Origin: Chitinophagaceae bacterium
GTDB lineage: Bacteria > Bacteroidota > Bacteroidia > Chitinophagales > Chitinophagaceae
NCBI GenBank assembly: GCA_022841365.1
Contig: JALHRP010000003.1
Location: forward strand, 79,310 to 143,309
Direction of reading: 5' to 3'
Length of the DNA stretch: 64,000 nucleotides
A program made the position numbers and the translations under genes. The first letter of the stretch is position 1. Every line of letters starts with the position of its first letter. Under the pieces are notes generated by a model, which worked only from the letters and a program-made list of their open reading frames with translations, did not search any database and was not told where the DNA came from. Shown in pieces: positions 25,810-34,666 of this stretch.

Positions 25810-26784
25810 ATGAATCAAACAAATCATATCAATCCAAGAGAGGTTGCTGAACGAACCATTGCGATGGAAGCCGAAGCGTTGAAGGGTCTTTCGGCATTAT
25901 TGACCGAAGATTTTAATACCATCTGCAATTTGATACTAAAAGCCAGGGGTCGCCTGATTGTTAGCGGCATTGGCAAAAGTGCGGTGATTGCACAAAAGAT
26001 TGTAGCTACATTAAATTCTACCGGTACACCTGCTGTGTTTTTGCATGCAGCAGATGCTATTCATGGTGATCTGGGGATGATCCTGAATTTTGATGTGGTG
26101 ATGATCATCAGTAAAAGCGGTGAAAGTCCTGAAATAAAAGTGCTGGCACAACTGATCAAAAGTTTTGGCAATCCATTGGTAGGGATGGTTGGTAATACAG
26201 ATTCTTACTTAGCACGGCAAAGTGATTACGTTTTAAATACAACCGTAAGTCAGGAGGCCTGCCCAAACAATCTTGCACCAACCAGCAGCACCACTGCTCA
26301 AATGGTGATGGGCGATGCGTTGGCTGTTGCGTTGATGGAGCTGCGTGGATTTAAGAGCAGTGATTTTGCCAAGTTTCATCCCGGAGGATCATTGGGTAAA
26401 AAATTGTACCTGCGTGTGACCGATCTCTATCTGCATAATGAGCAGCCAAAAGTTGCGGCAACAGCTTCGTTAAAAGAAGTGATTGTAGAAATTTCAAAGA
26501 AACGCTTAGGTGCCACAGCCGTTGTAAATGAGCAAGCGGAGTTATTGGGTATTATTACAGATGGTGATTTAAGACGCATGATGGAGAAGAACAATTTAAT
26601 TGATGAAGTAACAGCTACTCAAATTATGACGGTGAATCCAAAAACAATTGATGCAGAAGCACTGGCCATTGATGCAATGGAGATGATGCGTAAAAATAAT
26701 ATCAGTCAATTAGCAGTTGTTAACAACAAACAATACCTTGGAATGATACATTTGCATGATTTAATAAAAGAAGGTTTGATCTAA
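25810..26784 (+). CDS. kdsD: Arabinose-5-phosphate isomerase (KdsD/KpsF/GutQ)
   Basis: Converts ribulose-5-phosphate to arabinose-5-phosphate, the first step to Kdo in LPS core synthesis. The 324 residues match the family. An N-terminal SIS domain shows SGIGKSAVIAQK, HAADAIHGDLGMI and SKSGESPEIK; two CBS domains follow (about 205-324; TDGDLRRMM). The gene lies directly upstream of a sugar nucleotidyltransferase, in keeping with envelope sugar supply. Confidence 0.93.
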   Translation: MNQTNHINPREVAERTIAMEAEALKGLSALLTEDFNTICNLILKARGRLIVSGIGKSAVIAQKIVATLNSTGTPAVFLHAADAIHGDLGMILNFDVVMIISKSGESPEIKVLAQLIKSFGNPLVGMVGNTDSYLARQSDYVLNTTVSQEACPNNLAPTSSTTAQMVMGDALAVALMELRGFKSSDFAKFHPGGSLGKKLYLRVTDLYLHNEQPKVAATASLKEVIVEISKKRLGATAVVNEQAELLGIITDGDLRRMMEKNNLIDEVTATQIMTVNPKTIDAEALAIDAMEMMRKNNISQLAVVNNKQYLGMIHLHDLIKEGLI

Positions 26785-26787
26785 AAG

Positions 26788-26850
26788 GTGAATGGTCAAT
26801 GGTGAATGGTGAACGAAGTTCACTGCTCACCACTCACTACCCGCCACTTA
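26788..26850. repeat. Short repeats in the kdsD-manC gap
   Basis: GGTGAATGG-type words are repeated three times on one side, and GTGAAC-GAA-GTTCAC forms an inverted repeat, followed by CTCACCACTCACTAC-type words. It can fold as a hairpin between the two genes; role unknown. Confidence 0.45.
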
Positions 26851-26859
26851 CAACTCACT

Positions 26860-27942
26860 ATGAACAAAAATCATTACGTAGCCATTATGGCTGGCGGTAT
26901 CGGCAGCCGCTTTTGGCCCATGAGCCGCACCGGTTTTCCAAAACAGTTTTTAGATATTCTCCATACAGGTCGCACACTCATTCAATCAACCTACGACCGT
27001 TATGTGCAGTTTATTCCAAACGAACATATTTATGTAGTTACCTCTGCAGAATATGCAGCCATTGTAAAAGAGCAATTACCGCAGTTACCGGTTGAAAATA
27101 TTTTGTGCGAACCATCACGTAAAAACACAGCACCCTGTATAGCATATGTTTCGTACAAACTGCAACAGCTTAATGAAAACGGCTTGCTCATTTGTGCACC
27201 GGCTGATCATTTAATACTCGATGCACCGGCTTTTGCAAAAGTTTGCAGCGATGCGTTTGGATTTGTAAATGAAATTAATGCACTGGTTACACTCGGTATT
27301 AAACCAACCTATGCCAATACCGGCTACGGATACATACAGCACGAACCGTTACCGGTTGCAGAAAATGTGTATCAGGTAAAAACATTTACAGAAAAACCCA
27401 ATCTTGAACTGGCTAAAACCTTTTTAAGCAGCGGCGATTTTTTATGGAACGCCGGCATCTTCGTTTGGAAAATAAAAAACATTGTAAAAGCCTTTGAAAA
27501 GTTTCTGCCCGAAATGCATGAGGTATTTGTGGCAGAAAAAGAGCATTTCAATACACAGGGAGAACAGGAAGCGATTGACCGCATTTATCCGCAGTGTACC
27601 AATATTTCCATTGACTACGGTATCATGGAAAAAGCAGACAATGTATATGTAATGCCATCTTCTTTTGGATGGAGTGATCTGGGTACATGGAACAGTGCGT
27701 ATGAAAACATGGAGAAAGATTATTTTGGAAATGCGGTTGCCGGTAAACATGTAATGATTATTGATGCCACCAAAAATGTGGTACATGCAGAAGATAAAAA
27801 GCTGGTGCTGCTGCAGGGGCTTGATGATTTTATTGTTGTAGATACCAAGGATGTATTACTCATCTGCAAAAAAGAAAAGGAGCAGGAAATTAAAGAGTAT
27901 GTAGCAGAGGTGAAACGAAATAAAGGAGATAAGTTTTTATAG
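26860..27942 (+). CDS. manC: Mannose-1-phosphate guanylyltransferase
   Basis: Makes GDP-mannose from mannose-1-phosphate and GTP. The 360-residue protein begins MNKNHYVAIMAGGIGSRFWP with the nucleotidyltransferase signature, followed by FPKQFLDI, CAPADHLI and FTEKPN. It lacks the C-terminal isomerase domain of bifunctional forms. I moved the start to ATG 26860; upstream in-frame ATGs lie in the repeat-rich gap and precede no conserved sequence. Confidence 0.92.
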   Translation: MNKNHYVAIMAGGIGSRFWPMSRTGFPKQFLDILHTGRTLIQSTYDRYVQFIPNEHIYVVTSAEYAAIVKEQLPQLPVENILCEPSRKNTAPCIAYVSYKLQQLNENGLLICAPADHLILDAPAFAKVCSDAFGFVNEINALVTLGIKPTYANTGYGYIQHEPLPVAENVYQVKTFTEKPNLELAKTFLSSGDFLWNAGIFVWKIKNIVKAFEKFLPEMHEVFVAEKEHFNTQGEQEAIDRIYPQCTNISIDYGIMEKADNVYVMPSSFGWSDLGTWNSAYENMEKDYFGNAVAGKHVMIIDATKNVVHAEDKKLVLLQGLDDFIVVDTKDVLLICKKEKEQEIKEYVAEVKRNKGDKFL

Positions 27943-28030
27943 GTCTGAGAGTTTGCAGGTGTATAAAGAGAAGAAAAAGGTATTCGCTTTGCCCATTTAA
28001 ATCGCTTAAACACGAAACATGCATAAAAGC

Positions 28031-28066
28031 AAAGAGGTTACAAATTTGTAACCTCTTTACTTTTTA
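28031..28066. terminator. Perfect-palindrome terminator
   Basis: A 28-base perfect palindrome (28031-28058) with an A/T-rich flank, placed between the convergent manC and the 83-residue gene. Confidence 0.8.
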
Positions 28067-28089
28067 TCTCTTTCAACTTTTATAAATTC

Positions 28090-28341
28090 TTAATTCTTAT
28101 TACTGATAAATTCAAACGGCTTTACTTCTTTTCGTAAAACAATCCGGCGGATTTTAGGAATATTGTTAATCACTTTAAACCGGTTTACATCCAGCACTTC
28201 ATGTGCTCTGCAGAAATTCTCCAGTTCTTCTACATGAAATAATACATCGTGCAGCCATTCCACTTCATGATCAATGGCCTGCTGGCTCCGGTGTTCATTA
28301 TTCAACAGTACCAGTAAATCTCTTCGTTGATGATGTTTCAT
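28090..28341 (-). CDS. Small conserved-looking cytoplasmic protein
   Basis: 83 residues, charged and mostly helical (VEWLHDVLFHVEELENFCRA) with a basic C-terminal part (IRRIVLRKEV). No signal peptide, no family recognised. It starts 14 bases after the small lipoprotein gene and is likely co-transcribed with it. Confidence 0.6.
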   Translation of the reverse strand: MKHHQRRDLLVLLNNEHRSQQAIDHEVEWLHDVLFHVEELENFCRAHEVLDVNRFKVINNIPKIRRIVLRKEVKPFEFISNKN

Positions 28342-28355
28342 TTTTCAGCTTCTTT

Positions 28356-28484
28356 TTAATAACCAACCATTCCCTTTTTATTGGGGCATCCGCAACTGTT
28401 CTTTTTTGATGCGCTGCAACCGGCCGACATCAGCAGAACTGCTGAGATTAACAAAAGAAAACCAAACTTGGTTGAACGCTGCAT
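28356..28484 (-). CDS. 42-residue lipoprotein
   Basis: A complete small gene: basic start MQRSTKFGF, hydrophobic core LLLISAVLLM, lipobox SAGC, then a cysteine- and lysine-rich end SASKKNSCGCPNKKG-MVGY. The lipobox and the Cys-x-Cys tail are not expected by chance. An upstream ATG (28514) would add ten residues. Similar tiny lipoproteins occur in Chitinophagaceae, from memory. Role unknown; the C-G-C motif may bind a metal. Confidence 0.65.
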   Translation of the reverse strand: MQRSTKFGFLLLISAVLLMSAGCSASKKNSCGCPNKKGMVGY

Positions 28485-28581
28485 CTGTAATCTCACAAAA
28501 TTTTCAGGACTCATGGGATATTTGTTTTAAACGTGACTTACAAAATAACTATTTTTCACCTCAATTATTGTTATTTGTTGG

Positions 28582-29682
28582 ATGAATGGACAAAAAAAGA
28601 CCCGGGTTTTACTGGCTCCGCTTGACTGGGGTCTGGGGCATGCCACCCGCTGCATTCCCCTCATCCGGTATTTACGGGAAAAAGACTGTGAAGTGGTGCT
28701 TGCCTGCAGCGGAGCTTCTGCAAGTTTATTAACGGGGGAATTTCCCGGCATTGAACTGAAACCGCTGGATGGATACAACATCCGCTACAGTTCAGGGTCA
28801 TCCATGTTCAGCAGTATACTCCTGCAACTGCCCAATATCTTCATCAAAATCAAAAAAGAACATCAATGGTTGAAAGATCTATTGAAGAAAGAGGAATTTG
28901 ATCTCATCATCAGCGATAACCGCCCCGGTTTTTATCATAAGAACGTGTACAGCATTTATATCACCCATCAATTGCTCATTTATTCAGGTAAAGGAACATG
29001 GTTCAACCGTTTGTTGCAAAAAATCCATGCCCGTTACATGAAACCCTTCAACAAAGTGTGGGTACCCGATCTGGAAGGAACTAAAAATCTTGCAGGGGAA
29101 TTGTCTCATCCGTTACAACAACTTGCTCAACCTGCATACCTGGGACTACTGTCCAGATTTGAATTAACTCCGCCAGTTGAACATGTGTATGATTTGATGG
29201 TTTTATTATCCGGACCCGAACCGCAACGTACTATTCTTGAACAAACACTCTATCATCAACTGCAACCCTTTACCGGAAAGGTATTGTTTGTAAGAGGGCT
29301 GCCGGGGCAAGAGGCATCCACACTTCCATTTTTTGATCATATCACTGTACATACACATTTACCTGCTCATCAATTACAGCATGCCATTGCATCATCTGCA
29401 ATCATTCTTTGCAGAAGCGGTTACACTACATTGATGGATTTAATCAGACTGAAAAAGAAAGCAGTCCTTATTCCAACACCCAAACAACCGGAGCAGGAAT
29501 ACCTGGCCCGTTTCATGCAACAGCAACAATTGTTTCCCTTTCTTGAGCAAGATCAGTTTCACATAACAACAGCTTTGCAACTTGCAAATTCATTTCCCTA
29601 TCAACAACCATTTACAGAAGCCGATTATACAATCTATCGTCGGGTAATTGATGAGTTGTTAGAACACATTCAGCAGAGCTGA
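28582..29682 (+). CDS. Glycosyltransferase-like protein (GT28 C-terminal type)
   Basis: 366 residues with the GT-B layout of MurG/UDP-glucuronosyltransferase relatives: N-terminal APLDWGLGHATRCIPL (a glycine-rich G-x-G-H-A-T-R loop that contacts the phosphates) and C-terminal LCRSGYTTLMDLIRLKKKAVLIPTP, the nucleotide-sugar binding segment. The acceptor is not inferable; such proteins are widespread in Bacteroidota. Confidence 0.82.
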   Translation: MNGQKKTRVLLAPLDWGLGHATRCIPLIRYLREKDCEVVLACSGASASLLTGEFPGIELKPLDGYNIRYSSGSSMFSSILLQLPNIFIKIKKEHQWLKDLLKKEEFDLIISDNRPGFYHKNVYSIYITHQLLIYSGKGTWFNRLLQKIHARYMKPFNKVWVPDLEGTKNLAGELSHPLQQLAQPAYLGLLSRFELTPPVEHVYDLMVLLSGPEPQRTILEQTLYHQLQPFTGKVLFVRGLPGQEASTLPFFDHITVHTHLPAHQLQHAIASSAIILCRSGYTTLMDLIRLKKKAVLIPTPKQPEQEYLARFMQQQQLFPFLEQDQFHITTALQLANSFPYQQPFTEADYTIYRRVIDELLEHIQQS

Positions 29683-29718
29683 TGCAATTACAATAACTTT
29701 GCGGTTTCATTTTTTCAA

Positions 29719-30609
29719 TTGACTGCACAACAAACACAAAAAGCACACTGGGCTGTATTGATCACCAATCTGCTGTTTGGTATCAACTTCAGCGTGGTGA
29801 AATATATTTCTCCGGCACTCATTAAACCATTTGGATTAAACTTTATCCGTGTAAGTGTTGCAGTAGTTTTATTCTGGTTATTGTATTCCCTCAAACCATC
29901 GAAAGCAGGTATTGATAAAAAAGATTTTCCCCGTTTTCTGTTGTGTGCTTTAACCGGAGTGGCCATTAATCAACTGTTATTTATTAAAGGACTCACATTA
30001 ACAACACCCATTCATGGAGCTTTGCTGATTCTTGTTACACCCGTATTTATTTTATTGCTGGCATTTATTTTAAAAACAGAGAAGATCACTTTGCTGAAAC
30101 TTACAGGACTTTCACTAGCCATATGCGGTGCGGTGTTGCTGATCCTCTCCAGAGAAAACACCAGCATAGGAAGTAATATGCTGTTGGGTGATTTACTTAT
30201 TGTGATCAATGCTGTATCCTACGCCTTTTATTTTTTGTTGGTAAAACCACTGATGCAGAAGTACAGTCCGGTGCATGTGATTCGCTGGGTATTCAGTTTT
30301 GGCTTAATAATGATAACCCCTTTTTGCTGGCAGCAGTTTGCAGAAGTACAATGGAGTTTATTTACTGCATCCCATTATGCAGCGTTAATTTTTGTAGTGA
30401 TCGGCGCTACTTTTCTGGCATATTATTTTACCGTGTACGGGTTACAGCATCTAACTCCTGCGGCGGCCGGTTCGTATATTTATCTGCAACCGGTTTTTTC
30501 AGCAATTGTATCAGCATTGTTTTTTAAAGAAGAACTTTCTCCTTACAAACTCATTGCTGCAGCACTCATTTTTACCGGTGTGTATTTTGTAAACAGGAAA
30601 AAAGACTGA
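29719..30609 (+). CDS. EamA-family (DMT) transporter
   Basis: 296 residues with ten hydrophobic helices arranged as two EamA halves (about 10-140 and 155-293). Conserved features are the N-terminal LLFGINFSVVKY and the C-terminal PAAAGSYIYLQPVFSAIVSALFF. Drug/metabolite exporters of this family move small metabolites; the substrate is unknown. The start is TTG (no early ATG exists in frame). It ends seven bases from the convergent LOG-family gene, with no terminator between. Confidence 0.88.
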   Translation: MTAQQTQKAHWAVLITNLLFGINFSVVKYISPALIKPFGLNFIRVSVAVVLFWLLYSLKPSKAGIDKKDFPRFLLCALTGVAINQLLFIKGLTLTTPIHGALLILVTPVFILLLAFILKTEKITLLKLTGLSLAICGAVLLILSRENTSIGSNMLLGDLLIVINAVSYAFYFLLVKPLMQKYSPVHVIRWVFSFGLIMITPFCWQQFAEVQWSLFTASHYAALIFVVIGATFLAYYFTVYGLQHLTPAAAGSYIYLQPVFSAIVSALFFKEELSPYKLIAAALIFTGVYFVNRKKD

Positions 30610-30616
30610 CAGCAGA

Positions 30617-31345
30617 TTAAACCTTTTTTCTTCGTTCAAACAACCACGCAAATGGTTTGGGCGTTTCCTGCCGCAGATCAAACCGTTTAATACTTTTTTC
30701 TGTTAACACTTTCATGGCTTCTTCAACAGAATCGGTCACAAAAAACAACTGATCATCTTCGGGCGAAATGGTTCCTTTCTGTTTCATTAACTCAATATGC
30801 TCCAGCATTTCTTTATGAAAAGCTTTATCAAACACAATCACCGGAAAATCTTTGATCTTTTTGGTTTGAATCAACGTAATGGATTCAAACAACTCATCCA
30901 GTGTACCATAGCCTCCCGGCATACAGATAAATGCATAAGAATATTTAATGAGCAATGTTTTACGTACAAAGAAATAGCGGATGTTTACCCAACGGTCCAG
31001 ATATGGATTGGGTTTCTGTTCAAAGGGCAATACAATATTGCAACCAACACTTCTGCCACCAACATCTTTTGCTCCACGATTGGCTGCTTCCATTAAACCG
31101 GGGCCACCACCCGTCATAACAGTAAATCCCATCTTGGCTACTTCGGCACCAACTTTTTGAGTAAGCTTGTAATACTCGTGATCTTCATTGTACCGGGCAG
31201 AACCAAAAATGGTAACACAGGGACCAACAAAAGACAAACTTCTGTACCCTCTGATAAATTCAATCAACACCTTCCATGCAAACGTAAACTCACGCCATCT
31301 GCTTTGCGGACCTTCCAAAAATTTTATTTCACTTGCTGTATTCAT
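30617..31345 (-). CDS. LOG-family protein (TIGR00730), nucleoside-monophosphate phosphoribohydrolase-like
   Basis: 242 residues. The family signature PGGYGTLDE (about 143-151) with TGGGPGLMEAANRGA (about 82-96) marks the Rossmann-type lysine-decarboxylase-like/LOG family, which hydrolyses nucleoside 5'-monophosphates such as AMP or cytokinin nucleotides to base plus ribose-5-phosphate. The C-terminal extension is basic. It is probably a nucleotide-salvage or housekeeping enzyme. Confidence 0.9.
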   Translation of the reverse strand: MNTASEIKFLEGPQSRWREFTFAWKVLIEFIRGYRSLSFVGPCVTIFGSARYNEDHEYYKLTQKVGAEVAKMGFTVMTGGGPGLMEAANRGAKDVGGRSVGCNIVLPFEQKPNPYLDRWVNIRYFFVRKTLLIKYSYAFICMPGGYGTLDELFESITLIQTKKIKDFPVIVFDKAFHKEMLEHIELMKQKGTISPEDDQLFFVTDSVEEAMKVLTEKSIKRFDLRQETPKPFAWLFERRKKV

Positions 31346-31585
31346 ACTGTTCTTTTTCTAAAAATAACTGATTGCAGTTAGTGCAGATGAAAGAAGCCGT
31401 TAATTTTTTATAGCGATGTGTCAACCGCCTCCAGAGCAATCCCGCTTTAAATGGAGTTTAAATAAATATCACTGCAGGCTTGCAGTTAGTTATTTCAAAC
31501 AGTATTTTTACGAATCCTCCTTTATCCGCTGATCTTCCTGTTGAAATCCCGTTTCCTCATTTATTGATACCCAAACAAAAAAATC

Positions 31586-32596
31586 ATGACACGCATTGTA
31601 AACTCATTGTTGCTTGTTGGTTTTTCAATGGTTGTTTGGCAAGCCTGCCAAAAAACACCGGATCAAAAAAAGGAAGATATACTTACACCTGCTGCAAACG
31701 ATCAATCCCTCTCAGCTTTTAACAATCAGTTAGCCGGGCCTGTTGAAGCAAGTGCTACCTGCGCAGGACCTTACACGGTTATACTTGAAGGTGTAATCAA
31801 TAATAACAATGGAACCTGGACATGGACATGGAGTGTAGCCAATCCTAATCCCGGAAACGGAACAAACGGTACAGTGCAAAACTTAAGTCATTGGGCCATT
31901 TCACTTGGGCAATGTGCAACCATACAACATGTCATCAGCGGTGCTTACAGTGCAAATGCACAAACATGGACTTCATTTACACCAACATGGGCACCTGATC
32001 CTTCTTTAAGCAATCCCAACTTTAACGGTTGCTCCATTACCAATCCGGTTTTGAAATTTGATTTCGGTACAACAGGCACTGCAAAATCGTATTACCGTTT
32101 AACCGTGAATCAGAATTTTCAGGTAGACCCTGCTGTAACGGCTTGGTATAAATCGGGTGGTAATACCGGTTGCGGATCATTTTGTTTTGCAGGTTTTGGA
32201 TGTGTGGCACCCAATGAAGGTTGCAGTTACAGCCAGGGTTACTGGTTTGCAAAACCCGGTTTAATTTGGCCCGATGTAAATGCTGCAGCAGCAGGAAATG
32301 TAACCATTGGAGGGCATCATTATACACAAGCCGAAGGCAAAGCGATCTGGAATGCAAGTAATACAGGAGGTATTGCAGATACTAAAAAAGGATTTTTACA
32401 GGTTGCCGCTATTAAACTGAGTGGCAGCAGCGTATTACCTGCGGCTACAGTTTGGGCCGATGTAACCATTGTTGAAAACTGGTTAAGCACATTACCCAAA
32501 CTCACTACATCAAACCTGCGCAATTACAGTAACAGTGCTTCAGCCGCCGCTGCAGGAAGAATTGGTGAGTGGATTAATTATCACCACTGCGATTAA
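31586..32596 (+). CDS. Secreted lipoprotein of unknown function, lipoprotein 1 of the CHAT locus
   Basis: 336 residues. The signal peptide ends in the lipobox QAC (LLLVGFSMVVWQACQ). A beta-rich middle has repeated WTWTWS and YSQGYWFAKPG. The C-terminal half is a cysteine-containing domain (GCGSFCFAGFGC, EGCSYSQGYWFAKP, GKAIWNASNTG, IGEWINYHHCD). I do not recognise an enzyme. It lies upstream of the divergent lipoprotein and CHAT genes, but I do not see the GGTTAC element in its promoter. Confidence 0.75.
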   Translation: MTRIVNSLLLVGFSMVVWQACQKTPDQKKEDILTPAANDQSLSAFNNQLAGPVEASATCAGPYTVILEGVINNNNGTWTWTWSVANPNPGNGTNGTVQNLSHWAISLGQCATIQHVISGAYSANAQTWTSFTPTWAPDPSLSNPNFNGCSITNPVLKFDFGTTGTAKSYYRLTVNQNFQVDPAVTAWYKSGGNTGCGSFCFAGFGCVAPNEGCSYSQGYWFAKPGLIWPDVNAAAAGNVTIGGHHYTQAEGKAIWNASNTGGIADTKKGFLQVAAIKLSGSSVLPAATVWADVTIVENWLSTLPKLTTSNLRNYSNSASAAAAGRIGEWINYHHCD

Positions 32597-32615
32597 AAAA
32601 TCAAATGCATATATT

Positions 32616-32647
32616 AAAAAGCCGGAAGAAAAATCTTCCGGCTTTTT
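32616..32647. terminator. Bidirectional terminator between convergent lipoprotein genes
   Basis: Stem 32616-32629 with 32634-32647, AAAAAGCCGGAAGA/TCTTCCGGCTTTTT, flanked by A and T runs. Confidence 0.9.
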
Positions 32648-32672
32648 TGGTTTTTCTGGATATAAACGAAGC

Positions 32673-33479
32673 TTATTGTGCATCTACCAACACCGCTGCA
32701 GGTGCAGAAGCCGGGGGATTTATATCATAGGGTTCAGATGAAGAACGGGGAACAGGTGCATTGTTGAATAATTTTAAAGCTGCAGCACTTGCCTGTGCAG
32801 CATCACGGATACGGATAGTCACTGCAGGTAATGATCCGCTTGATCCATCAGTACGCTTTTTTACTTCTATTACATCAAATGCAACAATACCAAGGTTATC
32901 GCCTTTTAAACTGCCATTCAATGGTGAATAGTTGATGGAAGCATCGCTGTCGTACACTACTGCAAGTACTGTTTGGCCAACCAGCATTTTTAAACCGGTT
33001 GCACGTAATGGTGTAACATTCGGAATTTTATCTAAATACTTTTCCGGGTCATTGCCACCGCCAAGTCCGGGGCCGGCCAACAGAAAATTACGTGTACCGT
33101 TTGATGTTGGGCCTGCAGTTTTCCATGAATCGGGAATAGTTTTGAGTGCATGCCACCCTTCATCGCCTACTTCACCGGTATAAAGTGTAATGGTTTTACC
33201 AACATTGTCTTTAAAATATTGAAGTATCTGTCGCTGACCAATCCTTGCTATCTGATCGTTCACATCAACTTCAGAAAAATTGTTTGGCTGGTTACCATTG
33301 TCAATACTCTCTTCATCAATCACCAGAAATACAGACTGTGATACAGGCTCGCCTGATAGACTGTTTGAACTGGCATTTACCAACTCCTGATTGGTTAAAG
33401 TTTCACAACCGCTTCCAAACAGTAAAAGACCGGTTGACAATACAAGTGTCATTGCAGAAGAAAAAAATTGTTGTTTCAT
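32673..33479 (-). CDS. Exported lipoprotein 2 of the CHAT locus
   Basis: 268 residues from the ATG at 33479 (KQQFFSSAMTLVLSTGLLLFGSGC, ideal lipobox). The start is preferred over the upstream ATG at 33644, which adds a region without signal character. The mature protein (LVIDEESIDNG, LYTGEVGDEGWHALK, GLKMLVGQTVLAVVYDSD, VAFDVIEVKK) looks like a compact mixed fold and ends in a proline/alanine-rich tail. No family recognised. Its promoter carries GGTTAC-N15-GGTTAC. Confidence 0.75.
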   Translation of the reverse strand: MKQQFFSSAMTLVLSTGLLLFGSGCETLTNQELVNASSNSLSGEPVSQSVFLVIDEESIDNGNQPNNFSEVDVNDQIARIGQRQILQYFKDNVGKTITLYTGEVGDEGWHALKTIPDSWKTAGPTSNGTRNFLLAGPGLGGGNDPEKYLDKIPNVTPLRATGLKMLVGQTVLAVVYDSDASINYSPLNGSLKGDNLGIVAFDVIEVKKRTDGSSGSLPAVTIRIRDAAQASAAALKLFNNAPVPRSSSEPYDINPPASAPAAVLVDAQ

Positions 33480-33506
33480 ATCATTCGTTTTTTGTTGTAG
33501 TAATAG

Positions 33507-33533
33507 GTAACCGCAGCAAAAAGCGATGTAACC
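33507..33533 (-). promoter_or_regulatory. GGTTAC-N15-GGTTAC promoter element, lipoprotein 2
   Basis: On the minus strand GGTTAC (33533-33528) and GGTTAC (33512-33507) are 15 bases apart, the proximal copy about 27 bases before the start codon. The same pair occurs upstream of the ECF sigma gene, so it may be the sigma factor's own promoter type. Confidence 0.5.
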
Positions 33534-33670
33534 AATTGTATCAGTTTTTTTGAAAATTTTCCGGAACGCATTTAACCTCAGCATGATTTTTGTTAATTGA
33601 GGAAAACAACAAAATAAATAACACAGATTTTCAGTCCGTTTCACTAGAATGTAAACTTTTTTGCAACAGA

Positions 33671-33699
33671 TTGGTTACATCTCACCAGACAGTGCACAC
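33671..33699 (+). promoter_or_regulatory. Distal half of the same element, lipoprotein 3-CHAT operon
   Basis: TTGGTTACA at 33671-33679, 40 bases before the start codon, the same distance as the distal hexamers of the other two sites (43 to 49). The proximal hexamer is weak here (GCACAC at 33694-33699), followed by ATATTAATT, which resembles the bases after the proximal hexamer in the other two. Confidence 0.35.
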
Positions 33700-33718
33700 A
33701 TATTAATTAAAGAACCTT

Positions 33719-34612
33719 ATGGCAAAATATTTTCCCACTTTTATCAAGCTCATTCTACTTACGGTGCTGGCAGCAGCCTGCCAGAAAATAAACAATACAC
33801 AGGAGAGTGATAGAGGTTCTTTACAACAGCAAACAGGGAAACTTTCTTACGGAGATACCTTGTTTTACAACCATGCAATTTCAGGCGACAAATTTGCAGC
33901 AATTGTTTCAAGGCCCGCAGGCACTGCCATATATAAGGCCATCCCGGGTGGTCTTTCACTTGATTCACTCACCGGCCGTATCAATATCAGCAAAAGCGAA
34001 TCAGGCCTTCGTTATAAAGTGTTTGCAGTTAATGAGCAAGGGCTGGCAATAGACAGTGTAAAGTTAGTTGTCTCCGGTATAGATTATGCTGATGGCATTT
34101 ACAACCTGAATGCAACACCCAATTCGTACGATACAGCCTTCCCGATTTATAATGCCCGCCCTGAATTACCGATGCCTTGTGATGATGACGATGATGATGA
34201 GCTGGATTTATGTGTATTTGATGAAACCGATCTGGACGGAGATGGTAACGATGATATTGCCGGCGTAATTCAGGAGAAGTTATTAGTTGATATTAAACGT
34301 GGAACGATTGATCTGGAAGCATCGTTCAGGGCAGGTTTGTTCGGTTCTTCAACTCCTGCAAACGGCAGTATGAAAACGCTGCTGATGTATTACCGTCTGG
34401 GTGATGCAAGTAACAAAGCACTTCAAAAAATTCAACTGCAGATTCATTATTACCGTAGCGTTAACGATATTCCACAGCAACTGCTAAACGAATTGAATAA
34501 CCGACGCTATCAAGCTGCAGAAGTAAATGGACGACTGACCCGCACAGTTGAGTTTCAGAGTTACCTGAAACCAAAGCGCCCTCCCATCCTGATTATTGTT
34601 GGTGCGATTTGA
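33719..34612 (+). CDS. Exported lipoprotein 3, upstream of the CHAT gene
   Basis: 297 residues with signal peptide and lipobox (LLTVLAAACQ). After a region resembling a cadherin-like fold (about 45-115) comes an acidic stretch (CDDDDDDELDLC followed by DETDLDGDGNDD), the latter with the D-x-D-x-D-G calcium-loop pattern. The C-terminal part (SFRAGLF, RLGDASNKALQKIQL, QSYLKPKR) is mixed alpha/beta and ends in a short hydrophobic stretch. Family unknown. It is co-oriented with and 54 bases before the CHAT gene. Confidence 0.75.
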   Translation: MAKYFPTFIKLILLTVLAAACQKINNTQESDRGSLQQQTGKLSYGDTLFYNHAISGDKFAAIVSRPAGTAIYKAIPGGLSLDSLTGRINISKSESGLRYKVFAVNEQGLAIDSVKLVVSGIDYADGIYNLNATPNSYDTAFPIYNARPELPMPCDDDDDDELDLCVFDETDLDGDGNDDIAGVIQEKLLVDIKRGTIDLEASFRAGLFGSSTPANGSMKTLLMYYRLGDASNKALQKIQLQIHYYRSVNDIPQQLLNELNNRRYQAAEVNGRLTRTVEFQSYLKPKRPPILIIVGAI

Positions 34613-34666
34613 TGAAGATTTCTTTTTTCAACCGATGGAAAGAATTTTTCGTTACTTGGTATACGA

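Noticed and set aside
33480-33644. Longer form of lipoprotein 2 starting at 33644
   Set aside because: The signal peptide and lipobox begin at ATG 33479; the GGTTAC promoter pair would lie inside the longer gene.
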